A stretch of 64,000 nucleotides of DNA from Mesostigma viride (GCA_009746045.1 RPFO01000715.1:285449-349448); one strand, 5' to 3'; positions 11,801-23,799 are shown, counted from the first letter of the stretch. Made by a program: numbers and translations. Notes: generated by a model from the letters alone, not told the origin.

Positions 11801-14283
11801 TACGGCACTGGAAGGCGTTAAGTCAGGAGTTTATGGTGGAAAGCTCACATCTATCGGGGAGAGTTTGCGGGGATCTGTAACAGCTGCCCCCTCCCAATTT
11901 TTCAGCTTTCATCACTCTCACGGAAACCTATTGCAATGTGTCCCCGAGAAAAAACTTTGCTCGTGGCCCTTTGGTACCCTCTGCACCACCCCGATTTGAG
12001 ATCTGTCAACGCCCCATGGACTTGCCCATGAAACTCTGGCGCGTCTCCGGTTTGCGCCCATCCTCCCACCCAAGTTAACATATGTCATGACACCCCTGGC
12101 ACCCCCCCCCATGGCACCCTACCACCCAGCGGCGGCGCATCACCAAGTTCCGCACCAGCCTGGGGTGGCGACTCCACCGCCTCAATGCGCGTGCATGCCT
12201 CGGGTTCCGGGGCAGTAAAGGTGAGCCATCGACCTGCCCAGTACCTACACTACTTTTGTCCCCACTAGTAATAATTAGTTGTTGCATTGAGTAATAATAC
12301 ATGTTTGGGGTATGCTGCCTCGCAACCCGGGGAAGTGAAGGTGATGAAGTACTTGCCCTCTGGCTACTCTCCTTTTATTGGTACTAGTAGTGGCAGATCG
12401 TGTGCCTGGCCTCGCCTTCGCCCTTAGGGGCAGTAAGGGTGAGCAAAGGATTGGTGCCCTGCGCCCACATATTTGCATTCCGATTTTTGGTTTGTACTGT
12501 TCTTATCTTGGGCTAGCTGAGCTTGCGTCCATTCCAGGGGCCAAGGTCGGGAGTCGAGGTGGGTTGAGGGGGTTGCCTCGTACTGTCCGGTCCTTTTTGC
12601 AATAGAGGCGACTCCCTTGTAATGGCGGCTGCCATTGGGATGGCCTAGTCACTTGCGGGAATGGAGGCGCGCTGCCTCGGTATTCGGGGCAGTAGAGGTC
12701 AGAGCGGAGAGTGTGTCTAGTGTATTTTTTCTTCACTGACCGGGTATCTTAAGGGGAGGACTATGGCCTAGGAGCTCTGAGTTGCCCACATTTTCGGGGC
12801 CTGTACTCTAGGCATTAATGATACAGCGCATGCTTGTTTGTCTTTCCTACGCTTCATCTCAAGGACCTAGTACCACACTTGACATGCGAGGCATGAGGAA
12901 TCTCTGCTCGCATGTTGAACGCCCTTTGTCTCAGTACCACAAAATGAATTACTGCCGCGATTCATCATGGTTTGCGTCAAGGGCGTGGCTACCAGCTTGC
13001 TTCATCCTCGGCGCTCAATCACTGCCTTCCCGCGCAGCCTCGCCGCTTCCTGTGCATCGCCGCTGTATTAGGGTTGCATAGATTGTGCTGTATTGTGCTT
13101 AGCCGCTAATATTGTGCTTCGCCCCCCACTCCCCACGGGAGCAGAGGCCGAGCAGGCGCTGTGGGAGGCCACCGTCCTGGCGCCCGCACTTCACATCGTC
13201 AAGGCCTGGCAGCAGCGGCCGCCACAGACGCAGCCGCGGCAACAACAACAGCAGCAGCAGCAGCAGCAGCAGGGAGCCTTGCGGCGGGAGAATGGGATGA
13301 AAGAGCAAGAGCTGCTAGACGTGGCGGGTGGCAGAACTTCTGAGCCTGAAGGAGAAGCGGGGGGTCAATCGAGTCAAATAGTGCCCGACCTCTGGAAGAA
13401 GCGATATTGTGAGGTAAGCTTGGGTGTTATCATTTTTCTGTTATTATTTTACTATTGTTGTGCTTGGATGTTGTCATTGTAAGGTATGCTTGGATGTTGG
13501 CTTGGGTTGACATAGCGTATTGTGCTGTAACTTCACTCACTCACTAACGGAGGCGGTCACTCACCAAGGGACCGCCATCCATCATTAAACACATAGGTGA
13601 AGGCCGCCATGTTTGTCAGTTTGCAGCGGAATCTTGTGGTGTCCCCCAGCTTTCATGTATGGGGGGGTCACGTGCAGGTGCACTCAAGTGTACATGGGTT
13701 CACTTATTGGATGCAGGAAAGCAGTTTCAGGTTGCATGCAGTGGGGTTGATGGTTCAATTGCCTTGGAGTTGGTTGGGGCCTGGGGGTGCTGCATCACGT
13801 GCCCTATTGTGAAGACACCTCTAGGTCGGTGTCATTAGCAAACGTCGCCACTTGCTCCTTATGTATGGGATTTTGGTTGCATGGGTACTAAGTCGGGAGT
13901 TGTCAAAATACTCGATTCATCGTGGTTGCCACTGGATGCTGTCTAGGTCGAACGGGCATCCAGTGGTTGATGTACCCGACTCATTTGCTGCATTATCAGT
14001 CTCGCGATCATCGATCCCTGTGCATGGCCTGATTTTCATCTTCTTTCTATAACTTGTTTTTGTTGGACAGGTCTGCAATGGTCGGATGCTGAGGGGGACG
14101 TTGGAATGGGAGGCTCATGTGCGCAGCCGGAACCATCGCCGCCTGACCAGCAAAAAGAAAAAATGGAAAGGATCTGCCCCTGGGGACCGGGGAAAAGCCA
14201 TCCTTGATAACATCACGTTAGACGAACAGATGGCACCGATGTTGGACAAATTTGACCCGGCTGATGGCACTGCCATCAACTGA
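5806..14283 (+). CDS. IPT: tRNA dimethylallyltransferase (tRNA isopentenyltransferase), eight exons
   Basis: Transfers a dimethylallyl group to N6 of A37 in tRNAs reading codons that begin with U. Exons: 5806-5946, 6160-6214, 7173-7252, 8033-8101, 9253-11453, 12130-12190, 13145-13413, 14071-14283 (TGA). GT-AG junctions and phases agree throughout. Visible in order: P-loop GATGIGKS (residues 19-26), [122 protein letters not shown], then a C2H2 (matrin-like) finger [24 protein letters not shown]. This order is that of plant IPT2/eukaryotic MOD5/TRIT1. Estimated ~1,030 residues, about twice the usual ~470, because exon 5 carries Gly/Ala/Ser-rich insertions and a 15 bp repeat (10950-11070). The frame shifts by one base around 10263-10308, near a G7 run: an indel, a real frame break or a sequencing error. 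The ATG at 5806 is the first in frame. Confidence 0.9.
8819..9118. repeat. 50 bp tandem repeat, six copies
   Basis: Exact 50 bp period (units start at 8819, 8869, 8919, 8969, 9019, 9069), each starting ACCAGTCCTTAATGACC. Lies in IPT intron 4, ending about 135 bp before the exon 5 acceptor. Confidence 0.95.
11511..11620. repeat. TG/TGTG-rich low-complexity tract
   Basis: Interrupted TG-rich sequence at the 5' end of IPT intron 5. No coding signal. Confidence 0.7.
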
Positions 14284-14365
14284 GCAGGCTTTACTGCCTT
14301 GGCCGTTGAAGGGTCCAGATTGTGTTTTGGCGATGATAAGGAGCCCGGTGGTGAATGAATGGCAG

Positions 14366-14946
14366 ACCATTCATCCATCCATCCGTCCATCCATCCATCC
14401 ATCCATCCATCCATCCATCCATCCATCCATCCATCCATCCATCCATCCATCCATCCATCCATCCATCCATCCATCCATCCATCCATCCATCCATCCATCC
14501 ATCCATCCATCCATCCATCCATCCATCCATCCATCCATCCATCCATCCATCCATCCACTCACTCGCTCGCTCGCTCGCTCGCTCGCTCGCTCGCTCACTC
14601 ACTCACTCACTCACTCACTCACTCACTCACTCACTCACTCACTCACTCACTCACTCACTCACTCACTCACTCACTCACTCACTCACTCACTCACTCACTC
14701 ACTCACTCACTCACTCACTCACTCACTCACTCACTCACTCACTCACTCACTCACTCACTCACTCACTCACTCACTCACTCACTCACTCACTCACTCACTC
14801 ACTCACTCATTCATTCATGCATTCATTCATTCATTCATTCATTCATTCATTCATTCATTCATTCATTCATTCATTCATTCATTCATTCATTCATTCATTC
14901 ATTCATTCATTCACTCACTCATTCACTCACTCATTCATTCATTCAT
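14366..14946. repeat. Compound tetranucleotide microsatellite (ATCC)n-(CTCG/CTCA)n-(CATT)n
   Basis: Three successive blocks: ATCC (about 14366-14556), CTCG then CTCA (about 14557-14806), and CATT (about 14807-14946). It starts 83 bp after the IPT stop. Translations in all frames are periodic and not genes. It abuts the hairpin/tail remnant at 14950. Confidence 0.95.
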
Positions 14947-15075
14947 CCGTGACTCCTCAACGGGAGTACGTGTTAAATTAATTCATTAGTCATTAAGTAA
15001 GTAGGTACTTGCGTGTCATGCGCATGGGCATGCCACGGAGTACTATATGCTTATCTCATTAGAAAATAAATTACA
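14947..15075. mobile_element. Retroelement 3' end remnants
   Basis: 14951-14990 holds the hairpin GACTCCTCAACGGGAGTACG and a TTAATT-type tail like the ORF1-only family (plus strand). 14993-15070 is the inverted LINE family B 3' end (TACTTGCGTGTCATGCGCAT, with its AAGT-type tail). Confidence 0.7.
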
Positions 15076-15289
15076 CGACAGTTACAAATATCTGCATCAT
15101 GCTGTCGCGTTTGCGTGGAACCGGCATCACTATATGTCCTGGCCATTCAGCTTTTGGGAACCCCAGGTGAGCTATAAAGCTGAAATGCCTGGCCTGGTCC
15201 CATGCACATGCAGCTGCCACATCTTTGGGAGACGTAGGTCACTGCCATATGTATCAACTAAGAATGAGCAGACGCTTACCATTAATGAT

Positions 15290-16370
15290 AATTAATTAAT
15301 TAATTAGAAACATAACTCCGTTGGGAGTACATGTAGCACATATCCCTGAGAAGGGGCATATGGCTTGTAATACATTCTGGGCTACTTCGAAAGGGTGGGA
15401 ATGTAAGCGACCCTTGCTCTAGGTGCACCAGGGCACCGGCACCCTCATAATCTTCACACTATGCCCAGCTAAGGGGGAGTATGTTATGTGGGGGAAGATC
15501 ATCATGGCTATACAAGAGCTAGGACATGGCTTCTCGACAGAGAGCATCTCTCTGCATGGCATAGCATGGCTAAATTCTTAATGCAACATCCATGGGGGTC
15601 CCATTATAGGCATGGCTTGGCTAAATTCTGAAAGCAACATCCATGGGGGCCATTATGGGCGCACATGCGCGTCGGTGGGCCACATGCTAGGCTAAGCCTG
15701 ACTAATCTACACTACTGGTATGGATTCCCTAGTCTGAGGTGGCAGGAGGGGGCTGCCAGGGCTTGTGGTCAACGTGGATGACCGCCCCCCTCCAGTATAC
15801 CGGCTTCCGGGCCCCTGCGCTCTGCCGGAGCTGAAGGTAGATCGGCCATAGCTCGCGTCGCCGCTGTTGCTGGGCCAGGGTCAAGTCGTCGTCCAGCGTG
15901 AAGCGAGTCCTGGAGAGCTTCTTGCGGCATTTAAGGAACGCCAGCTTGTCCGCCATGTACTTAAAGGTGAGGAGCACGGGTGCCGGGCCAGCCTTAATTA
16001 CCCCGCGCGCGGGGGAGGCGGACAGCCGACATGTCCAGCTCACCAGTAAGTAGCATGGATGTAGCAAGTAGCGGGGCAAAAATGTCGCGCTTAAATGCCT
16101 CAAGAAGGCTCGTGGAGGTCTCACCTACCGGCTGGTCGAAGTGCTTGACGATGACATTGTGGCTGCGCCGGGCGATGTCGGCTTCCTCGCGATCGAAGGT
16201 CGAGGGCTTGTTGCTTGAGCTGTGCCGAGATGGTGGCTTACCATGCGTCGCTCTAGACCCCCGTTGATTGGCCACAAATTAACTGACCATCTAAGGACGC
16301 CTATTGAGATGTATCCCTCTGCTCTAGAAACTGATAGCCTCATGACTTGTCTCATGGATAAATCAGATGG
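15290..16370 (-). mobile_element. ORF1-only (half-LINE) retroelement, copy 1
   Basis: Read on the minus strand: ORF1-like protein, 3' UTR, hairpin (about 15311-15335) and (TTAAT)n tail (15290-15306), with no reverse transcriptase between. The same order recurs at 56233-57062 and 30690-32836. I could not define its 5' boundary or target duplication. The right-hand neighbour is a sense LINE family B fragment. Confidence 0.7.
15729..16275 (-). pseudogene. LINE ORF1-type RNA-binding protein, broken
   Basis: Two overlapping frames together give an L1 ORF1p-like protein. The N-terminal piece (16275-15994) has NVIVKHFDQPVGE, as in the first strand of an ORF1p RRM. The second piece (to 15729) has PVLLTFKYMADKLAFLK, FTLDDDLTLAQQQRRRELWP and KPVYWRGAVIHVDH. 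A frame change lies near 16010. ORF1 proteins of this type are nucleic-acid chaperones packaged with the element RNA. Homologous copies: 57064-56690 (minus) and 31500-32400 (plus). Family assignment is from motif resemblance only. Confidence 0.7.
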
Positions 16371-16948
16371 TTCACAGCTGCAACTTGAATTGGTAGTCGA
16401 CCTTTATGGCTGCGAGGCGTGGACCCTGGACCAGGCGCTGAGCCAGCAGCTTGACGGCACCGTCACTGGAATGCTCCGTCATATCCTCGGCGTCCGCTAC
16501 CAAGAACGCCGCACCCGGGCCGAGCTCTACTGCGAGCTCCCTCTTGTCACCCATACCATCCGACACCGCCGCCTCCTCTTTGCCGGCCATCTTGCCCGCA
16601 CAGACCAGGTGAATACCGATGTGGGCCCTGCCGGGGGGCTTAAGACCGTCGGGCCAACCAGGTAGACACCTCCTCCTATGGCAGGGTCCCCTTGTCCCAT
16701 CGCAACCCACTGGCAAACTTGCGCGCGCCGGGCACCGGCGCGGCGCGACCCGGACCTATGTGACACAACTGCTTGAAGATGCAGGGCTTCTGGGACTATC
16801 CGTACTTCGCGCCCGCATGATTGACAAGGAGAAATGGGCTGCCATCTGCGATAAGCACCTTCCCGAGGGGTATGCTCCTGTTTTCTCCCCACGGGCCCCG
16901 CGGCCCGTTGCTAGCCAGGGTAGAAGTCCGCAGGTGGAGGTTATTGGT
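16371..16948 (+). mobile_element. LINE family B fragment (ORF2 C-terminus), interrupted
   Basis: Reads YGCEAWTLDQALSQQLDGTV, MLRHILGVRYQERRTRAELY, THTIRHRRLLFAGHLARTDQ: the region after the RT domain in many non-LTR elements. The 3' UTR begins, is cut at 16948 by the foldback insertion, and resumes at 22472. Other copies: 32837-34618, 35096-36160, 55855-57600, 61850-62480. Confidence 0.85.
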
Positions 16949-18378
16949 GTTGGTTTTCCCGAAAAAAGTCCTACATTTATAGGACCACGTGGAATTAAAA
17001 TATATACATGCAAACATTAAATTTTGACCCTGGCATTCGTGCCCATGACAGATAACACACTTTTTTAGTTTCTATAAAAAACCTGGGGTCAAATAATTAC
17101 ATTTAGTGCATCAATGGGCCCTGCCACCTGCCAGACCTCAAAGCGCGACTTTGGCCAAAATGTGGGTTTTAGTGTTAATCAGCCGGCCGTCCTAAATTTA
17201 GGACTTCGTCCTAAAAAGTCCTAAGGTCACTATAACTGAGGTACCGGGCAGGGGGGGTCACTATATGGTCCATACCCCTAGTGGACCGTGACCTCCAAGA
17301 TGTACTCTACCCGTGATACCGGTACATCGTACCCGGATTCCGTACCGGGTACCGGGTAGATGCGCGGGAATGTACGTACCTCGACCAAAAATACAGAGAT
17401 TTTGGGCCAAATAAGTGGGTGCGGGAATGATGTGCGGCGGATATGGTGACCTGACAAATATGGGCGGCATTTTCACGTGAGCTTATCGTTTTGGGCGCCC
17501 AGTAGCAAGAACGAAAGCTTGGTACTTATGCTTAAAGGGTCTGAATTTGGTTACGAAATTATTTGCGTTTGCATGTGTAGCACGGCTGCTCAACATGAGT
17601 AGGTCACAGATCGCCTGCGCCCGGACGGTCGATTTTGAGCACAAACATGTCAGTGCGTGAGGAAACGTTGCCCGCACCAGGCCAGGCAGTTTTTGCGCTT
17701 GATTTTAATCGTAGCATAGAGTTTGGAAACGGTATATCTGACAAGGGAGCGCCCGGGCCTGGGTGTTCTTGCCCGAAGTTTACTGTCGACCATTTTACAG
17801 AACGTCAAGGCTGGGTAGCGAGCGCACGTGACAGGACTTGTCTTTTGATCTCTCTTGGGCCTAGAACAATGATCCGGCGTGTCTTACGTTACTTTCGAAC
17901 CATTTTGTAAGTTTGGCTGCGTTCTTGTGCCGGAAAGTTGGCTGGCTGCGGATATCCGCGATTCCTAATGCATCCACCTGGACGTGGCGACGTAACAAGC
18001 AGGTTTGTGCCGGGCAGTGATGCGTCATACGCCGTATTATACGCCGTATTTAGCGTATTATGCGCGATACGCACGCGGCGCGTATGAAAATGGGGTACGC
18101 GTATTTTTGCGTATTTTTGCGTATTTTCGCGTATTTTTTGGCATATGTTTGGCTTACGAGGTGGGTGCATTTGCTTGCCTAGACTGCGGCGCGCCGACCT
18201 GTAGTAGGAACAAATAATTGCGTGATGAGCTAGCTAGTGTATAATGCAAGAAAGCGTTCGAATCGTGACTTGTGAAGGCGGGAATGTGAAGGCGGGAAGG
18301 CTGAAGACTAAAGACAACAGGTGACAAGGTTTCTTTGTCTGCCAGCAACATCAGTGCGTAGCATATCGACATCCAGGC

Positions 18379-18894
18379 ATGGCTGACACGAATGAGTCAA
18401 TGGAACACGATGATGATGTGCGGCCCGATGAAGAAGAGGCCACATCCGAAACTGTCTGGACATACATTAGCAAAGAGCGCATCCTCAAGAATGGGCAGCA
18501 GACAAATAACTACTACATGGATGATGGAGTACTCCGTTACAGGCTGCTGGTCGAGCAGGCGGAGAAGGAAAGCAATACCAGGAAGAGGAAGGCGACTAGT
18601 GACGCCAAGAAGCAGGCTGATGTGCGGGCGGCACTTAAAGACAGGCTTGCAGACGTTGTAGAAACCGACGCCTCTAACTGGGTGTCCGCTCATGCCAGCA
18701 ACACCTCGGGGCGCGCTGCTGGGGCGGCTGGGCCAAGCGGATCATCAAAGGGCCAATCCACCGACGGTAATTTGCCCGCACCTTATGGGCTCAGCAAAGA
18801 GCAGCTGGACGAGGAGCTGTGCGAGGCATTCATTTGCGCCTTTCAATGCCATCGACGCCCTTCAATGTCATCGACACCTCGGGGCAATGTATAG
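18379..18894 (+). CDS. 171-residue protein of the hAT element, unknown function
   Basis: The ATG at 18379 is the first in frame. Starts acidic, then ETVWTYISKERILKNGQQTN, a Lys/Arg stretch (TRKRKATSDAKKQ), a Ser/Gly/Ala-rich linker and LSKEQLDEELCEAFICAF. The VW-x-Y-x-x-K start is faintly like the beginning of a BED zinc finger, but the Cys/His ligands are absent. No transposase motifs. The copy at 24485-25000 gives the same protein, which suggests a very recent origin or selection. Function not recognised. Confidence 0.6.
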   Translation: MADTNESMEHDDDVRPDEEEATSETVWTYISKERILKNGQQTNNYYMDDGVLRYRLLVEQAEKESNTRKRKATSDAKKQADVRAALKDRLADVVETDASNWVSAHASNTSGRAAGAAGPSGSSKGQSTDGNLPAPYGLSKEQLDEELCEAFICAFQCHRRPSMSSTPRGNV

Positions 18895-19142
18895 TGCATT
18901 CATATCTTGAGTTCTGCAAATTTATTATCCTTTCCAGTGAGTTGTGAATTGATACGTACTGGTATTGATACTGAGTTGCATGTTGTCTCGATTTTGAAGA
19001 GAAACTATCAAGTTAGACCGTTAGAAACTATGCTTGTATTTCTAGGTAGTGATGACAATGCCAAGGTCATGCTATATATGTCATGTATAGCCAAAAGGTA
19101 TGGCAAAAACACCAGCAGACCATGCTTGGTTGCTCAGAATGT

Positions 19143-19190
19143 TGAAAACCCCTCAAAACCATGCCAAAAAAGGGGTTTTCAACAGTTAGC
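19143..19190. other. Perfect 14 bp stem hairpin in hAT element
   Basis: TGTTGAAAACCCCT pairs with AGGGGTTTTCAACA across a ~20 base loop, downstream of the 171-residue ORF. The same structure is in copy 2 (about 24190-24238). Possibly a 3' end or processing signal of the element RNA (inference). Confidence 0.7.
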
Positions 19191-20385
19191 GTACGATTAT
19201 AGCGTATAATACATTATACACCGCGTATTATACATTATACACCTGGGGCCGCGTACGACGCGTATCGCGTATGACCCATCACTGGTGCCGGGTTCTCTCT
19301 GTGGTTAGGTGTAAGGGGTAGCGTAGTCGTAGCAGTAAGTGTCAGCCGGCTATGCCTGAAAGACAGGACAGTTTCTGTGCATGTACATGGCTTACGTAGT
19401 TGGTTTACGGCATGTACCTTCTATCGTCGCAAGCTTCCTTGTTCGCTGCTGCTAAGTTACGCATGCTTCCCAGCTATGTTACGGTTGCGTTCATTATCAG
19501 CCATGGGCCCATTGCTTGCAGTTGTTCTAGCTGTTCTTATGCTGCCAGTATGTGATGCTTTTACAGCTCCCCCCCCCCCCTAGATTGCATGCAAAGTGTG
19601 GCATGTTGGACAGTGCCCTTATAACAACTTCATCTGGCTGCTACCCTGTGTAAGTTGCCAAACAAATGTGGTGTCCTCTCCTTCCTGGGTGGTGGCCAGC
19701 ATGCCCGTGACATTAAACAAGCTATGGTATATGCTTGGAGAGAGTTTGCCGTAAGGGGTGGGTCATGTTCAAGCCAGGCAACCTCAGCAACCATACAACC
19801 TTATATTGCATGATCTGCCCCATCTGTGACACCGTTAGGCACGCGTATATATACGTGCAGCCACAGCACGGTACGGCCTTGTTATACGCTGCCCCACCTT
19901 CCCAAGGCCGCGTAGGGTCCCGTGGGGCCCTGAGGATTGGTAAGAAGCTCATGGGACTGTGTGGGTGGCGTGGTGATGGGTGATATACATGGTGGTCCTA
20001 AAAAGTCCTAGTTTCAATTTTGGGCCATTTTTTTCGTTCGAGGTCTGCCATGGGGCAGGGCCAGTTTTGGTACTAAACGTCGTTATTTGAACCTAGGTCT
20101 TTGATAGAAATTTAAAAACTATATTATTTCTCAGTGGCACAAATGGCAGGGTCAAATGTTACTGTTTACATGATTAAATACGCATTCCCCAGCGTCCTAA
20201 ATTTAGGACTTTTTGCAGGCTTTTGGACATTAGGACCATTAGGACCAATTAGTGTCAACGCATTACCATGCTATCCACACGGTCCCTTGAGCATCTTATA
20301 CAAGCGCTAGGGGACCCTACGAGGCCTTGGGATGGCGGGGCAGCGTATAACAAGGCCATACCCTGCTGTGGCTGCCTCTATATAT

Positions 20386-21048
20386 TAAAATTAAATTAAA
20401 TTAAATTATAACATGCCTCCGTGGGGAGGTCATGTAGCACATATTCCATGATGGATGGGGTGGAGGAAGCCGCGTAATCGAACTATACTAACGCTAGGCT
20501 ATCTAGAAAATCCTAACTACACTACTCATCAAAACGCCTCCTCCGCTTGGGGGGAGGTGGCTTGCCCACAGGGTCGGGCGTGTGCGCCTTGACAATCTTC
20601 TTCCACCGCGTCTTGTCCTGCATGACAGTCCAAAGACGGGAGAGAGAGTGTATGCGGTGCTCAAACTGGGCTGGGACCACTAGGTCGTCCAGCAACATCT
20701 GAACGTAGTTGGTGACAGGTTTCCCTACCCTTTTGGGAATGTCCGCGGGGCCAGGCCAGGTCAGAATATGCCGCCCTGGCTGGCCAAGCCGCTGGGGGCC
20801 GGCCAGACCAAGGGTGGTGTCGACCTGGCTAGTGCGGGCAAGGTGTCCTACAAATGCTATCCTACGCTGCCTAATCTCGTCCGAAACACGAGGCATGCCA
20901 TGATACAAAGACTCTGATGACGGACGCTCGGAAAAACCTACGTTAAGGACCTGCCGGAGCATCCTGTAAACTGTGCCGTCGAGCCGAGCTGCCAGTTTGG
21001 GTGGGAGGGTCCACGCCTCGGCGCCATACGTGAGCACCGTGAGGACGA
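20386..21048 (-). mobile_element. LINE family A, 5'-truncated copy with 11 bp TSD
   Basis: Flanked by CCTCTATATAT at 20375-20385 and 21049-21059. Minus-strand reading frame 21037-20522: LTYGAEAWTLPPKLAARLDG, YRMLRQVLNVGFSERPSSES, QRRIAFVGHLARTSQVDTTL, QMLLDDLVVPAQFEHRIHSL, KKIVKAHTPDPVGKPPPPKR. This is the post-RT C-terminal region of a non-LTR ORF2, intact to its stop. The 3' UTR ends with the hairpin region (20411-20435) and a TTTAAT-type tail. Inserted in the right arm of the foldback. Confidence 0.9.
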
Positions 21049-22471
21049 CCTCTATATATACGCGTGCTTAATGGTGTCACAGATGGTGCAGGTAATGCAA
21101 TATACGGTTGCATGGTTGCTGAGGTTGCCCGGCTTGAACATGGCCCACCCCTTGCGGTAAACTTTCTCTAAGCATATGCCAAACCTTCTTTGACATCACG
21201 GACATGCTGGCCACCACCCAGCGATGAAAAAACAATGCATTTGCATTGCAACTAACATATGAATGCAGCCAAATCAAGTTACAAAACAACGTTGTGCTAA
21301 CATGCAACGCTTTGTGAGCGAATTCAGGGTGCATGTAACACGTAAACCATACTGTATATACTGTCAGAGAACACCCTGAACGACTGCAGGCCATAGGACC
21401 ATGGTGTATAACTAACACATGAGTAAAACTGCTCTTACGCATGTGTGTTTTAGCTGCAGCGGACGACGAAGATAGAGACTTCAAAAAATTGTATGACGTA
21501 AACCAACTATGTGTGACAGTTATGTGCACAGAGAGCGTCCCCTCTTTTTAGGCATAGCTGGCTGACTCAAAACACCACGACAGCGTTGCCAGTTACACTC
21601 ATGATCTAGGGCACCCCGGCACGTACCTGCTACTTACGTCGCCTCATACCAGATGGTTGCAAAAAAGTCGCTGAAATCCGCAGCGAGGTCAGCTTTTCGA
21701 GAGCTGAGCGCACCAAAGCTGGCCAACCGGTTCGAAAATGATATAAACCACGCTTGTGCTGCGTTCTAGGTCCAAGAAATACCGAAAGTGAAGACCTATA
21801 ATAAGGTGCGCTCGCTGCCCAGCCTGAACGTCCCTAAAACATGGTCGACAATGGAAATCGGGCAAGAATATCACGGCCCAGGCGCTCCCATGTCAAAAAC
21901 TCCGTTTCTAAACTCCAGACTATAATAAAAATCGTCCACAAAAATTTCCTGGCTTGCATGATTCGCACCATGCACCATTGCTAATACACTAACATGTTTG
22001 TGCCAAAATCGACCCTCCGCGAGCAGGCGATCTGCGACCCATTTGTGTTGTGTCGCTGTGCTACAGCGCTACACATAAAAACTTGCGCAGAAAATATTCA
22101 CAGCCTTTAAGCATAACTAACAACCTTTCGTTTTTGCTACTGGGCGCCCGAAATATTAAACGCACGTGAAAACGCCGGCTACGATTGTCAGGTCGCCATT
22201 ATTATCCACCTCACTTCATTCCCGCACCCACTTTTTCGCTCCAAAATCGGTTATATTTTTGGTCGAGGTGCCTACTTTCACGCCATTATACCCGGTAACC
22301 GGGTACGGAATCCGGGTATACCATGTGCCGGTACCACGGGTCGGGTACATCATGCCGGGTACGGTCCACATGGGGTACGGTCCATATAGTGACACCCCCC
22401 CCCCCCGGTACCTCGGTTATAGTGACCACTAGGACAATTTAGGACAAAGTCCTAAATTTAGGAGCGCTAAC

Positions 22472-22700
22472 ATTGGTCCTGAGGATAGCCGCTACACTAC
22501 CGCCTCGTCTGCCATTACAGTAGAGGACAGCTCGGATGAGGATTACATCCCCATCTAGTGCTTAACAGTTGGGGGATGATGCAGACGATATTTGTTTAAA
22601 CTTTTGTGTAATTATTTTTCTAATGAGATTAGCATAGTCCTCCGTGGCATGCCTTTGCGCATGACACGCAAGTTCTTACTTACTTACTTACTTAGTTAGT
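22472..22700 (+). mobile_element. LINE family B 3' UTR (continuation after foldback)
   Basis: Continues the copy broken at 16948: CCTCGTCTGCCATTACAGTA, CCGTGGCATGCC, and a 3' tail of (ACTT)n at 22675-22697. The same 3' UTR occurs at 34619-34905 (inverted), 34906-35095, 35985-36155, 62310-62480 and 62480-62665. Confidence 0.85.
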
Positions 22701-23790
22701 CGACCTTGTACAATCACATCCGCAATTGTGTTGCCCACGACTGATCGAGGACGAACACACCCTACACAAGGAAACGGATGTCAACAAGCCTTGCCTCAAG
22801 ATGTGAGGACAAACGAAGGCTCGACATGAAGGTACATGAAAGAGACTACACGCTGCCGGTGTCTCTTTCCCACACATGTAGCCAAGCCCACACAAGTCAC
22901 CAAAGCAACACACGCTTGACACACGCTTGTCAGAACACGATAAACGTTTGTCGTGATTCCTGACACAACAAAACCGCATTCCAGAAATGCCGTCCTGACA
23001 TTTTCACCACACATAAGAGCATCTAAAAACTGGCATCATGGCAAACTAAAATTGCCGCCTCACTGCCCGTTTTATCTGGCACAAATCGAAGCATTTTTCT
23101 GTCCAGGACGGCACTATGTCCGCCTACGGCGCAAGGGCCAAGTTCGTCAGCAAAACTTCTACTACACTTACTTCCACACGGATTGACTTGGCTGCCAACT
23201 ATATATACTCTGGCCTCGGCACTGGCGCCGATCGACCAGGATGCCTGGATAATACCGCAATGGCATGTTGCATCCGTGCAACACTGTCTACCCTACTGAT
23301 CTGATTTAATTTAGCTGGGTAGACGCAAGCCTGAGTTGGTTTTGTGTCATAGCCATGGTTTCCTATCTGTTCGCGTCCCTCGCCGCCATGGCACTGTACG
23401 CCGGTCTTGGCTAGCTTCACCACCGTGCTCTAGCCTCCCTGCCGGATCCAACCCCGGGACACCCGCTTAATTTAACCAGGGGGGTCGGGGGGGCGGAGCC
23501 CCCCCCGCCTTGTTCAGATTATTATAAGTTACGCAATCTTTGTGCCAGCCTGTCGAGCACTCACACTTTGTGCACCTTTGTGCATGCATATTAACGTGTT
23601 AAGGGGAATTAAGACGCATCCTACTACGTTGCTCTATCCTTAAGCCATGATGTAACCACCATGGGATCCGCATTATGTGGTTGGTGGACAAGTTCGGTGG
23701 CGCGCATGTGGTCCTGGCTAAATAGTTCCGACTAATATCAATCATTGCAATAATCAATTATACGCAAGAAATCATGTTCCATCAAAGTCC
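22701..23790. other. Intergenic, no gene recognised
   Basis: Short open frames only. Contains a direct set of ACACGCTTGACACACGCTTG-like words near 22910 and a C-rich stretch near 23500. Nothing assignable. Confidence 0.4.
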
Positions 23791-23799
23791 ACACATAAT

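Larger units (their letters stand above)
18015..19284 (+). mobile_element. hAT-type DNA transposon, copy 1 (1,270 bp)
   Basis: Terminal inverted repeats CAGTGATGCGTCATACGCC / CAGTGATGGGTCATACGCG and an 8 bp target duplication GTGCCGGG (18007-18014, 19285-19292), both diagnostic of the hAT superfamily. AT/CG-rich GCGTATTATACGC-like subterminal repeats lie at both ends. It encodes one small protein and no transposase. Inserted in the left arm of the foldback. The right arm near 21616 carries the unoccupied counterpart. Confidence 0.9.
16949..22471. mobile_element. 5.5 kb foldback element with long inverted arms, 6 bp TSD
   Basis: Flanked by ATTGGT at 16943-16948 and 22472-22477. Joining the flanks restores GGTTATTGGTCCTGAGGATA, which exists uninterrupted (antisense) near 34830. 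Termini begin GTTGG.. and GTTAG.. and soon carry TCCTAAATTTAGGAC-type palindromes. The arms pair from about 17176-19922 (minus the hAT) with 20290-22445 (minus the LINE), roughly 1.4-1.5 kb each, diverged but collinear. A ~260 bp segment at 16949-17226 has an inverted relative at 19990-20260 in the loop. No transposase is visible, so it looks non-autonomous. Confidence 0.8.

Noticed and set aside
14252-14989. Frames of 200-245 residues (HPSI, THSL, FIHS repeats)
   Set aside because: Translations of the tetranucleotide array.
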